64,000 bases of DNA, from positions 310,001 to 374,000 of the forward strand of contig CAVTWD010000008.1 in NCBI GenBank assembly GCA_963738325.1, written 5' to 3'. Shown piece after piece: positions 45,747 to 53,529 of this stretch. This DNA comes from CAVTWD01 sp963738325. GTDB taxonomy: Bacteria; Actinomycetota; Acidimicrobiia; Acidimicrobiales; Ilumatobacteraceae. Position numbers and translations under genes: made by a program. The notes below the pieces were generated by a model, which saw nothing but the letters and a program-made list of their open reading frames with translations, was not told the DNA's origin and did not search any database. The stretch's first letter is position 1. Every line of letters begins with the position of its first letter.

Positions 45747-46282
45747 TCGGCCACGCGAGGTCGGTCGCTCACGTGCTGCCCGTGCCGGCCCTGCGTCGGC
45801 CGGGACGGAGATCGCCGGCCCGAGAAGCATTCCCACACCCGGCGTTCGACAAAGATCGAAATGAACTGGGTGACCCTCGCTCCCGAGAATGCGCCGAGTT
45901 CGGCCTCGACCCGCTCCGCGATCGCAGCTGTGTCGAACCCGCGCCCGAGCCGCGCCTGCAGCGATCGGACGATTGGCCACGCTCGCCCCGTCATGGTCTC
46001 GGATGCGATTGGCGCTGACGCGCCACGCTCGTCGCCAGCTTCCGAGTTCGGACCGAGATGCTCCTCCACGGGAACGCCGACGTCGACCGGCAGACCCTCC
46101 GGCCGACCAAGCCTGTCCAGTGCAGCATTCGAATCGCCCGGAAAGCCGACGTCGGGCAGTCGCAGAGGCCCGTGGCCGCCCGGGGTACTCCTCAGGTCGT
46201 CGCAAGCAATCGTCGCAGGCGGGGGCAGGGACGCTCGCTGCGCGGCCTCTTGAGTTGAATGCCCCTCAGCCATCGACATCAC
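45743..46282 (-). CDS. Three-helix-bundle dimerisation-domain protein
   Basis: Up to 179 residues. The conserved part runs from ETMTGRAWPIVRSLQARLG to AELGAFSGARVTQF and ISIFVERRVWECF, the pattern of the actinobacterial three-helix-bundle (DUF3562-like) domain. That domain could start alone at ATG 45994; the longer frame from 46282 has a GAGGG site and a plausible acidic N-terminal region. The function is unknown. A TATCC-type element lies 38 bases upstream. Confidence 0.6.
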   Translation of the reverse strand: MMSMAEGHSTQEAAQRASLPPPATIACDDLRSTPGGHGPLRLPDVGFPGDSNAALDRLGRPEGLPVDVGVPVEEHLGPNSEAGDERGASAPIASETMTGRAWPIVRSLQARLGRGFDTAAIAERVEAELGAFSGARVTQFISIFVERRVWECFSGRRSPSRPTQGRHGQHVSDRPRVAE

Positions 46283-46320
46283 CCTCGGTTCAAACTGTGG
46301 CTCGTCGAACCGTCACTCGC

Positions 46321-46340
46321 TATCCGCATTCGGCATCGCG
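46321..46340. promoter_or_regulatory. TATCCGCATTCGGCATCGCG element
   Basis: The most central copy of the recurring motif, 38 bases upstream of the three-helix-bundle gene. The region 46283-46558 holds no other supported feature. Confidence 0.5.
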
Positions 46341-46558
46341 CACCACCCTCGTCTCTCGTGCTCATCGGCGTGGACCGAGGCCCGCCGTCTCACCGACGGA
46401 GGACGCTGACAGAGTCTGCCGCTTGTCGAGATGGATCGCCCGAGCTACCGATCGGGTTCGATCGTCGTGGACCCACCGACCTGATTGGCCAGAGTGTTCG
46501 TGGCACCTGCAGCCCACCTTCTCGACGCCAAGCGCGGACGAGCTCGCTGGCGTGGCAG

Positions 46559-47003
46559 TCATATGTCGGCGGCCGACGCGGGTGTCTTCACGGCCGCGGT
46601 GTGCGCGGCGGCTGCGAACCCGCCAAGTAGATCGAGCGAGTCCGCGGAGTCGGTCGCGAAGTCGATGTGCTCGCCGCCGTCGTCGACGAACCGTACGATC
46701 GACGGCGGGTGATCCGAGGCGACGCAGCTTCTTCGCGTCCGCTGGACTGGGAGGAAGGGTGACGATTTCGCGTACGCCGATCAGGGACTCCTTCCAACCT
46801 GCCGGGGAGCCGCGATATGCGAACACGTCGTGTACCCATACACCGTAACCGCGCGTCCAGCACGACTTGCCCGACTGTCGTCGCCTCACCTTCACGCTTC
46901 CCGGGCGCTTCCGGATCGCACGATTGCGCGCGACCAGGATACACAGGCCGGCCACACACAACCAGATCGGGACACCCAGGAGCGCAAGGATCGCCCAGAT
47001 CAT
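46559..47003 (-). CDS. DUF2550-like single-pass membrane protein, one frameshift
   Basis: About 148 residues. The N-terminal helix is AILALLGVPIWLCVAGLCIL, then a basic RNRAIRKRPGSVKVRRR patch, WTRGYGVWVHDVFAYRGSP and LIGVREIVTLPPSP, resembling the actinobacterial DUF2550 domain. The frame shifts near 46715 and continues as VRFVDDGGEHIDFATDSADS to a TGA at 46559. It is divergent from the DUF1269 gene, with a perfect 14-base inverted repeat between them. The function is unknown. Confidence 0.6.
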
Positions 47004-47095
47004 CGTTGCGGCCTCGCTTTCGGAGAAACGGTCGGTGATGTCAGCGTGCGCCGTCGAGCGGTACCGGCATTGAAGCATCCATGTCTCAGCTTTCA

Positions 47096-47136
47096 TATCC
47101 ACATTCGGCAAGCCGCGTCGCGTGCCGAATGTGGAT
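47096..47136. promoter_or_regulatory. Perfect 14-bp inverted repeat containing the TATCC..ATTCGGCA element
   Basis: ATCCACATTCGGCA (47097-47110) and its exact complement (47123-47136) flank a 12-base loop that itself contains CGCG arms. It lies between the divergent DUF2550-like and DUF1269 genes, so an operator is more likely than a terminator. Confidence 0.58.
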
Positions 47137-47209
47137 GGCGGATGTGCCCGGGCGACTTCACGATCAGGTCGTTCGATCAAAGAAGGAGCTAAAGAAGGAG
47201 CTGACGACG

Positions 47210-47739
47210 ATGAACAAGGACACTCCGATCACCCTGGCGGTTGCCACGTACAGCGACCGTGCGACGGCGGTCAACGACTTCCATGCAGTCATGGCTGCCA
47301 AGTCGGAAGGCGCGTTCGATCACGTCGCCGTCGGCGTGCCTACCAAGGGGGTTGACGGGAAGGTCGAGGTCGAGCGTCACGACGGCACGGCGAAGCACCT
47401 CGCCTGGGGCGGTGCGCTCGTCGGTGGTGCGCTGTGCGTGGTGGCGCCGCCGCTCGCCCCCCTCGCGATCGGCGCCGGTGGTGGCGCGAGCGCAGCCGGC
47501 CTCGCCGGTGCGGTGGCATCGCCGGCCACTCCTGGCACAACATCCCGAAGGAGACGATCCACGAGATGAGCGACACGCTCGAGGCTGGCGACAGCGGCCT
47601 GGTCGTCGTGGCGGTCAACCCGAAGGGCCATGACCTCAAACCCATACTGAGAGGGGCGCAGAAGCTCGTCATCGACTCGACGACCAAGAGCGACCTCGAG
47701 GGCGCCTACGACGACGCCGTCAAGAAGGCAGCCGCCTGA
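47210..47739 (+). CDS. DUF1269-type membrane-associated protein, one frameshift
   Basis: About 176 residues. TLAVATYSDRATAVNDFHAV forms the first domain, VERHDGTAKHLAWGGALVGG leads into the hydrophobic glycine-rich segment, and after a frame change near 47519 it reads GHSWHNIPKETIHEMSDTLE and VNPKGHDLKPILRGAQKLV. Closest in layout to the paralogue at 28057. AAGGAG precedes the ATG. Immediately downstream lie IS21-like terminal repeats. Confidence 0.75.
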
Positions 47740-47750
47740 CCGGGCCCGAG

Positions 47751-47802
47751 GTGGGGACTTTTCGTTGGCCACCAGTGGGGACTCCACGCTGGCCATTGAC
47801 AG
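47751..47802. mobile_element. Orphan IS21-family-like terminal repeats
   Basis: Two copies of GTGGGGACTyy.CG.TGGCCA (47751-47771 and 47775-47795), 24 bases apart, are followed by TTGACA. On the minus strand this begins TGTCAATGGCCAGCG, the tandem-repeat end style I know from IS21-family elements. No istA/istB-like gene and no opposite end are in the window, so it is a solo end or relic. Confidence 0.45.
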
Positions 47803-47877
47803 TCGCGGTCCTCGCAGTCACCGGCTGGTCTTTCAGACCACCGTGCTCTCGATTCCGAGTCCCGGGGGACGGAGGGT

Positions 47878-48700
47878 CTACAAGGAGTTGCCGGCGGCGT
47901 CGCACGGGGCGTGGATCGTGCGCCCGGCCGCGTTGAGTTCCTGGTCGATGATCTTCTCGGCGCGCTGCATGGCGACGGGACGCAGGCCGCCGATCCCCGG
48001 GTGGAAGGGATTGTTGAGGAACTGCAGAAGGAGCAGTGTCGACACCATCACCGCCACGACGCTGCCCATCAGGAGTGCTTGGACGATTGCTCGTTCGGCG
48101 CTGTCGGCGAAGAACAGTATGTACACGAAGATGACTCCTGCGGTGAACAGCAACACGAGCCAGAGGGGCAGGGGGATCACGCCGACGGCGCCGTGGATGC
48201 GGTCGCTGCGAGCTGTTTCCCGGTCCGTCCGCTCGTCGAGCCATTTGCTGTAGGCGGCCTGCTGGCTGGGGGTCTGCGGGTCGACCCGCTCGAGCGTCTG
48301 CGCGAGCTTCACCGCCCACGGGTTGAGATCTTCGCCGATGGTTCCGTTCTGCATGCGCTGCCACTGGACGCCAGCGACCGAGCGGGCGTAGCAAACCAGC
48401 TCTCCTGAGAGCTCGTCGACCACATCGGCGGGGAACAGCTGCGCCGTCTCGACTTGTTGCGCGACGATCTGGGCCTCGGTCTCGGCACCCGATCGTGCGG
48501 CGTCGTAGCTCGTGAACGCCAGGAACACCACGAACCCGAGCAGAACCGCGAATCCGGTCGCCAAGACGCCGAAGACGCCCGCGGCCCGGTCACCGTCGTT
48601 GAAATAGCTTCCCTGGTGCTCGGCGGCGAACAAGGAGCATGGCGGCGATCGCCAGGGCCGTGCTCGCCAGGACGATGAGTACCGCGACGATGAAGTTCAC
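47878..48700 (-). CDS. Bestrophin-like (DUF4239) membrane protein, one frameshift
   Basis: About 273 residues. The GTG at 48700 starts an N-terminal helix (VNFIVAVLIVLASTALAIAA, then RRRAPGK). The frame shifts near 48630 and continues with DRAAGVFGVLATGFAVLLGF, SYDAARSGAETEAQIVAQQV and a C-terminal pair of helices around LLFTAGVIFVYILFF. ETAQLFPADVVDELSGELVCYA is the family's central region. The family resembles bestrophin anion channels; transport activity is unproven. Divergent from a second DUF4239 gene. Confidence 0.78.
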
Positions 48701-48972
48701 GGTTGTCTGTTCGGGCCAGCAGTGCAGTCCTGCGAGACAGTCGTCGAGGATTTCATGCGATCGCCCTTCGGGTGAACGCCGCCGCCGAGTACGGTGACCG
48801 GCTTAGCGTGCGGTCAATTAGCTAGGCGCACGGCCCCTGGTCGGACACGGTCGCGAAGCTAGACACGCTATTCGGGCCGAACCGAAGCGACTGGACGACG
48901 AGCTCACGAACTCGTTGACTCGGCCCGGCGCCTCACCCGTGTGCCCGTCGAGGCGCGGCCTACAGTCACGCC

Positions 48973-49764
48973 ATGGCGTGGGTGACTTCGCTGCCGGCTG
49001 CCTCGCTCGTTGCAGCTTGGCTAGCCCTGCCCCTCATCATCGCCGCAGCCAGCCGAGTGGCGATCCACGCTCTTGTCACCCCACAAGACCGCGATCACCT
49101 ACCGGCCCATCGCCGCTCCGCTCATGCCGGCCCTCGGGGCCGTCTTCGCCGTGCTGATGGCGCTCACGCTGGCGAGCGAAGCCGGCTACCTGCACTCGGC
49201 GCAGGACATCGTCAGCACCGAGGCCGAAGCTGCTTCGCGACTGGCCTCGGCAGCGACAACCCCAGGGATCCGAACCGCCGTGATCCAGACGGCGCTGTTG
49301 GCCTGTGTCCGGCTGTTCGCGCCCGCGAGTGGCATGGCGACGCCGCTGCCGCCGGCGACGACCCTGTCGTTACCGACAGCATCGGCGGCCTGGAACACGC
49401 TGTACGCGGCGAAGCTGCCAACCCGGCACTCGGGACGCCGCAGAGCACCGAGCTGCTAGCCGCCCTCGACGGCGTCACCACGAGCCGCCGAGCGCGCATC
49501 TCGGCGGCGTCACGGCAGATCCCTGCCCTCTATGTCACGACTCTGGTCGTCAGTGGAGTGGCGCTGATCGTCAACGCCAGCGTGTTGACCATCCGCGTCC
49601 GCGTTCGCACGTCCCTGCTCGTCGGCGGACTCGCCTGCGTCGTCGGTTTGAGCATCGCCTTGCTCTTCGTGTTGACGGCGCCGTGGCGAGGATCGCTGGT
49701 GGTGAGCGGTCATCCCCTCGACATGGTCGCAGGTGACCTCCAGACCGGCTTCTTCCACCTCTGA
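48973..49764 (+). CDS. Second bestrophin-like (DUF4239-type) membrane protein, two compensating frameshifts
   Basis: About 263 residues. The first helix is AASLVAAWLALPLIIAAASR. Between about 49075 and 49290 the coding frame shifts by one (PLMPALGAVFAVLMALTLAS, then STEAEAASRLASAATTPGIR) and returns. The C-terminal part (RARISAASRQIPALYVTTLV and VGLSIALLFVLTAPWRG) ends with two helices. The order of helices and the coiled central region match DUF4239. The gap 48701-48972 between the pair holds a GTGCG-N14-CGCAC repeat (48808-48831) but no gene. Confidence 0.7.
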   Translation: MAWVTSLPAASLVAAWLALPLIIAAASRVAIHALVTPQDRDHLPAHRRSAHAGPRGRLRRADGAHAGERSRLPALGAGHRQHRGRSCFATGLGSDNPRDPNRRDPDGAVGLCPAVRAREWHGDAAAAGDDPVVTDSIGGLEHAVRGEAANPALGTPQSTELLAALDGVTTSRRARISAASRQIPALYVTTLVVSGVALIVNASVLTIRVRVRTSLLVGGLACVVGLSIALLFVLTAPWRGSLVVSGHPLDMVAGDLQTGFFHL

Positions 49765-50042
49765 AGAACGACGCCGCAGTCGGAACCATCCGGGCTCTGA
49801 ACGAGCCTCCGAGGAAGGACGTGCAGGCATGCAACCGGTCCACCGTGCCGGGAGCACACAGATTGCCCTGATCTACGCTCCTCGTCGGCAACGATCACGC
49901 GGGGCCGCGGCGCACCGCCTGGAGTCCGATGGCGGCGACGATGGTTACGGGCGCGTAGTGTGGCGAGCCCAGACTGCTGTCGATTGCCGTCTGCTCCGGC
50001 TCCGGCGACGCGGCATCTCCCTCGACCAAGGGATGGAGCCAG

Positions 50043-50540
50043 ATGGCCACTCAACGCCTCGACGTGCTTCGAGCGAGGAAGGGCGTCGTGTGGGTCGCCC
50101 GCGTGATCAGTTACCTCATCTACTTCTACGTCATCGTCGTAGAGATCATCCTGGTCATCGGCTTCTTCCTGCTCTTGTTCGGGGCCAACCCATCGGCGGG
50201 CTTCACGGAATGGGCGTACCGCAACCTCGACCGTGTCATGGAGCCGTTCCGAGGCATCTTCACGCCGATTCAGCTCGGCACGACCAGCGGCAACGTCAAC
50301 GCAGTCTTCGACACTTCAGTTCTGTTCGCGATGATCATCTACGGCATCGTCGCGATGGTCCTGAGCGCGTTGACCAGATGGTTGTCCCAGCGGTTGCGCT
50401 ATCTCGACGCGGCCGAAGCTGAAGCCGAGCGTCGTGAACAGCAAGCGCAGGCGGCTGCTGCCACGCAGGCATCGCTGTCGCAACTCGCCGCGACGGAGGC
50501 AACGACCAACCCGCCGACAACGGGACCGCCGCCCGCCTGA
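50043..50540 (+). CDS. YggT-family membrane protein with charged C-terminal tail
   Basis: 165 residues. The first hydrophobic helices ISYLIYFYVIVVEIILVIGFFLLLF are followed by FTEWAYRNLDRVMEPFRGIF, a YggT-like element, then SVLFAMIIYGIVAMVLSAL. The last 50 residues are an alanine/glutamine-rich helix (EAEAERREQQAQAAAA). It could act in envelope biogenesis or ion homeostasis; the function is not established. The 278 bases upstream contain no supported gene. Confidence 0.82.
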   Translation: MATQRLDVLRARKGVVWVARVISYLIYFYVIVVEIILVIGFFLLLFGANPSAGFTEWAYRNLDRVMEPFRGIFTPIQLGTTSGNVNAVFDTSVLFAMIIYGIVAMVLSALTRWLSQRLRYLDAAEAEAERREQQAQAAAATQASLSQLAATEATTNPPTTGPPPA

Positions 50541-51029
50541 CTGGCCGGGCTCCTCACAGTGCCGCACCGAGCTGCCGACGGAGGTCGGGCTGAACGGAGA
50601 ACCGGGCGGCGCTCGCGACCGGGCCCGACCGATGGGTCTTGGAGTGCATCACGGCTCAAGTGGGGTTGACGCTTGCGTCCTCGGCGGCCCCATCGCCGAC
50701 GCGTTGGTCCACGAAGCGGTAGACGACACCGATTTCAGAGCAGTGCCCTCCGCGGCGGCGCGGCGCCCTCATTGAGGCTCCACCGAGTCGAAGGGTCGAT
50801 GAGACACTCTCCGGACGAGGCGCCTTGCCGTACAGCTGCTGTGGGACCTCATGGTCTGGCCGCAGCGCGAACGGCGTGTGCAGGCTCGCCGGTCGGTGTG
50901 AGCTCATCTCGACGAGACGCGGAACGTCGTCCATTGCGCAGACGGACCCACCGCTGGCACGGGGCGCCGACCTGAGCCGTCGCCTGTTGGTGCGATGGTT
51001 GGATCGTGTCGCCGCGGCCGCATCTCGGT
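50541..51029. other. 489-base region without a supported gene
   Basis: A minus frame at 50656-50934 (92 residues) has mixed composition and no family resemblance. I see no RNA structure, repeat or promoter that stands out. Confidence 0.4.
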
Positions 51030-51818
51030 TCAGGCGGGTGTTGTGCCGGTGTCCTCACCCGGGGCGCCGCCGACGTCGGCGCCGATGGATCGGTAGACGA
51101 GGGCCCCGAGGATACCGCCGACAAGTGGGGCAATCCAGAACAGCCAGAGCTGGCTGATCGGCCAGCTTTCGCCAGCGATCGCTTCGATCACCGCGGGACC
51201 GGTGGAGCGGGCCGGGTTCACCGAGGTATTGGTGACGGGAATGCTGACCAGATGGATCAACGTCAACGCTAAGCCGATCGCCAGGGCAGCAAAGCCCTTC
51301 GGGGCCCGCCGGTCGGTGATGCCGAGGATGACAATGATGAAGATGGCTGTGAGGACGATCTCGGCGACCAGCCCGGCGCCGAGATCGAATTGTCCGGGAG
51401 AGTGACTTCCGTAGCCGTTGGCGGCCAAGCCGCCAGCGGCCAGCGCATCTTTGGTCTGGCCCTTCTGGTTGATGGCGATGAGCCAGAGGGTCGCGGACGC
51501 CGCGATGGCGCCTACGACCTGCACGATGATGTAGGGGAGCGCATCTTTGGGTGGGAAGCGGCGCCCAGTGACCAATCCGAGCGTGACCGCCGGATTGAAA
51601 TGGCCGCCGGAGATGTGCCCGACCGCGTAGACCATGGTGAGGACCGTGAGACCGAACGCCAGGGAGATACCGAGGAATCCGATGCCGAGCTGCACCGGGC
51701 TGCCGACGGCGGGAACCAAGAACTTGGCGGCAAGCACCGCGGCGCCCGTGCCCCCCAAGACAAGGACGTAGGTACCGAGGAGTTCGGCGCCCAACCGGCG
51801 CCCGAGGGTCTTGTCCAT
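51030..51818 (-). CDS. MIP/aquaporin-family channel B (AqpZ-like)
   Basis: 262 residues and six helices. NPA loops are GGHFNPAVTLGL (about residue 72) and TNTSVNPARSTGP (about residue 200). RRLGAELLGTYVLVLGGTGAAV at the N-terminus and the compact length match the water-selective AqpZ group, and the filter arginine follows the second NPA. Role: rapid osmotic water movement across the cytoplasmic membrane. Monocistronic; the upstream gap holds a tRNA fragment. Confidence 0.94.
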   Translation of the reverse strand: MDKTLGRRLGAELLGTYVLVLGGTGAAVLAAKFLVPAVGSPVQLGIGFLGISLAFGLTVLTMVYAVGHISGGHFNPAVTLGLVTGRRFPPKDALPYIIVQVVGAIAASATLWLIAINQKGQTKDALAAGGLAANGYGSHSPGQFDLGAGLVAEIVLTAIFIIVILGITDRRAPKGFAALAIGLALTLIHLVSIPVTNTSVNPARSTGPAVIEAIAGESWPISQLWLFWIAPLVGGILGALVYRSIGADVGGAPGEDTGTTPA

Positions 51819-52056
51819 GTGCGACTCCTGTCGTAGCGGCCGGACCGGCGGCTGCCGCCGGACCGCGGGGTCTCGCGCAACTTACGCCGTGCCGTCCCGG
51901 ACGGCGCGGACCAGGACAGCTCGAACGGCACGCATTCGACGGCACAAATCCGACCGCATCCTCGCGGCTGTGTATGGCACGGTCGCTCAATCGGACAGTC
52001 CCGCACCGCACCCAGATGAGGGTTCGGGCTGTCCGGGATGTCTTGAGACATCACAC

Positions 52057-52103
52057 TGGCAGCCCCAACGGGATTCGAACCCGTGCCGCCACCTTTGAGA
52101 GGG
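52057..52103 (-). tRNA. tRNA-Glu(CUC) 3' fragment (anticodon loop to CCA), att-like
   Basis: On the minus strand the sequence runs from a CTCTCAA anticodon loop through a perfect five-pair T-arm (ACGGG-TTCGAAT-CCCGT, 52068-52084) to acceptor TGGGGCT, discriminator G and an encoded CCA. The 5' acceptor strand and anticodon stem are absent; upstream only GGCTCAGGACG resembles a D-arm, displaced by about 20 bases. It therefore cannot fold as a full tRNA. The surrounding gap 51819-52383 has no supported gene. Confidence 0.62.
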
Positions 52104-52383
52104 TCATCGGGTCGGTCCGTCCCGTGTCGTCCTGAGCCATTTGGGCAGCTCAGGTGCCATGCGCGATCCGTCGAGTGTTGCCCAGTAGCGGCTCGTGCCG
52201 GCTGTTGTCGGCCTCGTGAAGGTCGCGCTTGTCGTGTCCTACAGGACGTGTAACCAGTCCGGGATCTCGCATCGGCGACGACTGAACCGCTTGGTAAGCG
52301 TGCACCCTCACCAGCTTGTGGACGCGTCCGGGTGTATCTGGCCTCCCTGGTAGGTCGACAGATAGCGACGGCAATAGGGCCAG

Positions 52384-53100
52384 TTGCGACAGCTGAGTGG
52401 GCTCGCCGTTGACACCTTCTTCTACCGGGAGATGCCCGGGGCCCCGATGCACGTCGGCACGATCATGGTCTACGACTCCTCCACGGCACCGGGCGGCGAG
52501 ATCACCTTCGAAGCCGTCGTGCGGAACATTGGACGTCGCCTTCACCTGGCCGGGATGTTCCGCCAGAGGATCGTTCCCGTACCCATGGGCGTCGACCACC
52601 CCTACTGGATCGAAGGCCCGGACTTTGACCTGGCGTTCCACGTTCGCCATGTCATCCTTCGCCGGCCGGGTGATTTGGGGCAGCTCTGGGCCGAGGCTGC
52701 CCGCCTTCTCGCTCGGCCCCTCGATCTGTCCTGCCCGCCGTGGGAGATCTACGTGATCGAGGGGCTCGACGGGGTTGAGGGCACGACGGAGGGGAGCTTC
52801 GCTCTCGTCGAGAAGGTCCATCATGCGGCCATCGACCGTCTCTCGGGCATGGAGATCCTCGCCGCCATTCACGACCGCACACCCGACGCCGTGCCCGACC
52901 CGCCGGATCAGCGATGGGAGCCCGAGCATGAGCCTTGGTCGTGGGAGCTGGTGGCCCGGGCCGGGATCAATAGCCTCTCGCGCCCGGCGCGCTTGACCCG
53001 CGTGTTCGAACGTACGATGCCCGCCCTGATGCCGGACCCGACGCTGTACGCCGACTGCCTCGACGAGTCCCTCGACGAGCTATCCGGCGCCTGTCGCTGA
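52384..53100 (+). pseudogene. C-terminally truncated wax-ester synthase/diacylglycerol acyltransferase (WS/DGAT)
   Basis: 238 residues against about 450-500 for the family. The family start (MRQLSGLAVDTFFY, PGAPMHVGTIMVYD) and the catalytic HHAAID at residues 146-151 are present. The second half, with the NxxG-type motifs, is lost where the sequence meets an unrelated fragment at about 53100. A TTG codon at 52384 is the likely start. If made, the protein would retain the catalytic His but lack half of the fold, so activity is doubtful. Confidence 0.78.
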
Positions 53101-53108
53101 GGATCGTC

Positions 53109-53310
53109 TCAGGCGGGTGGATCGACCAACCGCCTCGTTCTCCCGGCGACCCCACGCCTCGAGCTGGACGACTTCGTCGTCGGTTCGGTCGATGTGGACG
53201 CATGCCAGCGCGTCTTCGCGCTGGGAGGGCTTGCTCGCGCCCACGAGCGGGGCGACGACGACACGGTGGCACTGCAGCCAGGCGAGCGCGATCCACGCCG
53301 GGTAGGGTGA
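53109..53310 (-). pseudogene. C-terminal remnant of an aldo/keto reductase
   Basis: A minus frame reads PAWIALAWLQCHRVVVAPLV, then GASKPSQREDALACVHIDRT and DDEVVQLEAW. This is the end of the aldo/keto reductase barrel, including the GASK NADPH-phosphate site. No start or upstream barrel exists. The frame runs on to a stop at 53080, overlapping the WS/DGAT end. The stretch 53311-53529 shows no gene. Confidence 0.6.
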
Positions 53311-53529
53311 TGGGTGGGCGTTGGTACGGCGTGGCTCGGTGGTGCTGCGCGTCGGATGGGGTGCTGCGGACGGGAGCGGTTCGTACGCCGGCGAGGGTGT
53401 TCGGCCGAACCGGTCAGGGCGCGGCGAGGAGCCTGGGCAGGTACTCGGCGCGGCGAGTGTTGCTGCCCGTGACGATGGTCGGGGCCGAACATCGCGTCGC
53501 GAGATGTCAGGAACTCAGGATGGGCACGG

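Noticed and set aside
46362..46558. C-terminal continuation of the frame through the DUF2550-like gene
   Set aside because: After the frame change the other frame ends naturally at 46559; the continuation is arginine-rich shadow sequence.
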